7,008 bases of DNA from the NCBI GenBank assembly GCA_900321505.1, contig ONWK01000345.1, forward strand, positions 1 through 7,008. Reading direction: 5' to 3'. The translations under genes and the position numbers were made by a program. The notes under the pieces are model-generated. The model worked only from the letters and a program-made list of their open reading frames with translations. It was not told the origin of the DNA and did not search any database. The stretch is from an uncultured Eubacteriales bacterium. Lineage in GTDB: Bacteria > Bacillota > Clostridia > Lachnospirales > Lachnospiraceae. Positions 5,458 to 7,008 of this stretch are shown piece after piece; within the stretch, counting starts at the first letter, position 1; every line of letters begins with the position of its first letter.

Positions 5458-7008
5458 TTATTCCTCTATCGCAGCCGCAAGTGAATCCGTCTCCAGCAAT
5501 ACAACCTTTCCTTCCTCTACACTGACGCTGATCTTGCTGCCATATCCCTTAACGATATCGTCATACGCACTTTGCGACAGTATATGCCAGCCCTGAGGGG
5601 TATAAAGCGCAGCTACAGCCTCCTGCTCTTCCCCTCCCGACTCACTGCCGGACTCTTCATTTTCTCCGTTTTTCGAAGTCTTTGGTGTAAAGTAAAGCGA
5701 TACTGTATATTCTCCCTCCGGCAATACCGCGGAAACCCAATTTGTATCCGCAGCCGGCCAGGTTACAATGTCATCCGAACCGTCCGATGAGACAGGAGAA
5801 AATGTTGCCTGAACATTATAGTTATTCAACTCATTAAAATCATACGTAAACCGGATCTTCCCGCAGTCCTTCGGAGCTGTCTGCGTATCTTCTCCCAAGC
5901 CGATCCTTGTCTTCTTCACCGCATCCTCAACCGCCGGAACAAACTTTGAATAACCCGAGTTCTCCATAACCCATGGCAGAAGCTCGGCCATCTGCGGATA
6001 ATCCGTTCTGGGAGTCATTGCAAGTGCAACATTCATCCAGAAATAAAGCTGATCCGACGGTTCCATGCCTGCCTGATCCAGATACCATGATATCATATTG
6101 AGAAGTGACGAGTTGACATGTACGCCGCCGTTATCGTTATTATCTGTTCCTTCCGAGACCGCCGGCAGATAATACCTGTCCCCGACGAACTCCGGCTGCT
6201 TATATTTGTGCGGATCACTCATGGAACGGTATATCTCCACCGGATCACCAATAAGCCAGGAGTACTCCGTATACCCCTCCAGAAGTATCTCTACAAGATT
6301 TCCTATGATATCGCTCATGCCTTCATTTATCGCACCGGTATCATTAAGATAAATGTTGGTGGTCATGGTGGTTCCCGTAAAACAGTGGGTAAATTCATGA
6401 GCCATAATATTTATAGGTTCCCCGTCGTTGTATATATCACTGAAATTGAATATCTGAAAGCCTCTGGCCTTCCCCTGATAATAAGCATTGTCAACCGGTT
6501 TCCCGTTTGCATCCACCATATTCATAAGCAGCAGCGAAGGGGTGCCCTCACCGTCCGGGCCGGTCCAGCCCAGATCATCAAAGAAATCATATACAAGAAG
6601 GAAATGGTAATAATCCATGATCTGGCTGTTGACAAGCTTATCTCCTTCCCCGCATTTTACCGGAGTAAGCGTTCCGTTATATGTATAATCTGCATAATCC
6701 GCACAGAGCACCTGTCTATCCGGATCCGCCAGCAGCGCTTCACCGGTCTCCCCGTCATACATAATGGGGACCTCTATATCCGCGGTGGAGCCGTCACTGT
6801 AGGTAATGGACGTCTTCAGAGTTCCCGTGGTTCCGCCGTCAAATGCAAAAGTGGCTATGTCACCTGTAAGCGCCTCCAGAGTTCCGGGCTCCGAAACCGG
6901 CAGACAATATAGATATTTTCCCGCCTTCGATACATAATGAGCCATATATGCGGTATCATATGTATCACCCGATTCCATCGAATATACAACCCATGCATAA
7001 TACATCAG
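5458..7008 (-). CDS. Thermolysin-like (M4 family) zinc metalloprotease, N-terminus off window
   Basis: The reading frame is open at the window edge, so the true start, signal peptide and most of the propeptide are missing; 516 residues remain. Numbering from the Met at 7005-7003, the first ~35 residues (YYAWVVYSM...KAGKYLYCLPV) look like the end of an M4 propeptide. The catalytic region has HEFTH at 203-207 (two zinc His plus catalytic Glu204), Tyr219 and GAINEGMSDIIG with zinc ligand Glu228, then RSMSDPHKY (260-268) and NGGVHVNS with His296. These match thermolysin Tyr157, Glu166, its RSMSDP segment and His231, so the enzyme should be active. A C-terminal extension of about 140 residues follows, with a beta-rich part and an acidic low-complexity insert (NGENEESGSESGGEEQE). 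M4 enzymes are secreted endopeptidases made as zymogens. The gene ends 47 bp before the FHA protease gene in the same direction, without an obvious terminator. I infer an operon of extracytoplasmic proteases. Confidence 0.95.
   Translation of the reverse strand: MMYYAWVVYSMESGDTYDTAYMAHYVSKAGKYLYCLPVSEPGTLEALTGDIATFAFDGGTTGTLKTSITYSDGSTADIEVPIMYDGETGEALLADPDRQVLCADYADYTYNGTLTPVKCGEGDKLVNSQIMDYYHFLLVYDFFDDLGWTGPDGEGTPSLLLMNMVDANGKPVDNAYYQGKARGFQIFNFSDIYNDGEPINIMAHEFTHCFTGTTMTTNIYLNDTGAINEGMSDIIGNLVEILLEGYTEYSWLIGDPVEIYRSMSDPHKYKQPEFVGDRYYLPAVSEGTDNNDNGGVHVNSSLLNMISWYLDQAGMEPSDQLYFWMNVALAMTPRTDYPQMAELLPWVMENSGYSKFVPAVEDAVKKTRIGLGEDTQTAPKDCGKIRFTYDFNELNNYNVQATFSPVSSDGSDDIVTWPAADTNWVSAVLPEGEYTVSLYFTPKTSKNGENEESGSESGGEEQEAVAALYTPQGWHILSQSAYDDIVKGYGSKISVSVEEGKVVLLETDSLAAAIEE

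Noticed and set aside
6118..6912. 264-codon plus-strand open frame opposite the M4 protease
   Set aside because: It lies antisense to a clear M4 catalytic domain, shows no recognisable family, and its sequence is what the reverse complement of that gene would give.

Overview
The window looks like chromosomal DNA of a Clostridia-class Bacillota, most likely a Lachnospiraceae member. The support is the RNase J N-terminus (GGLEQIGMN...DCGLSFPDDDMLGID), an IreB-family protein next to RuvX, strong GGAGG-type ribosome binding sites, and a membrane-anchored FHA/trypsin-like protease of a kind common in that family. The genus cannot be told by eye. All six genes lie on the minus strand, so the window reads from right to left.

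Right part (7008 to about 3010): the 3' portion of a secreted thermolysin-like (M4) metalloprotease whose N-terminus lies off the window; then, 47 bp on, a 793-residue protein with an N-terminal FHA domain, three blocks of tandem repeats, one membrane span and an HtrA/trypsin-type serine protease domain with an unassigned C-terminal domain; then, with only 19 bp between the stop and the start preferred here, a complete ABC exporter half-transporter. Spacing and orientation suggest one transcription unit joining two extracytoplasmic proteases and an exporter. A shared substrate is inference.

Left part (about 1100 to 1): a promoter-like sequence at the end of the ABC gene leads into a conserved housekeeping group: ireB (small regulator, substrate of the PASTA-type Ser/Thr kinase in enterococci), ruvX/yqgF (RNase H-fold nuclease acting in pre-16S rRNA maturation) and the first 73 codons of RNase J. 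The RNase J gene starts with TTG and is preceded by a long bulged RNA stem in an 88-bp gap. Relatives often carry a DUF1292 gene and a fur-family gene between ruvX and RNase J; both are absent here.

The most interesting item is the FHA protease. It has a cytoplasm-side Tyr/Gln/Asn-rich array of exact 12-residue repeats resembling SYGQ-type low-complexity sequence, an exact 16-residue VDSAF repeat, and an FHA domain in which key phosphothreonine-contact residues look substituted. No mobile element, CRISPR array, tRNA or rRNA was seen. No stretch longer than 300 bases lacks a gene.
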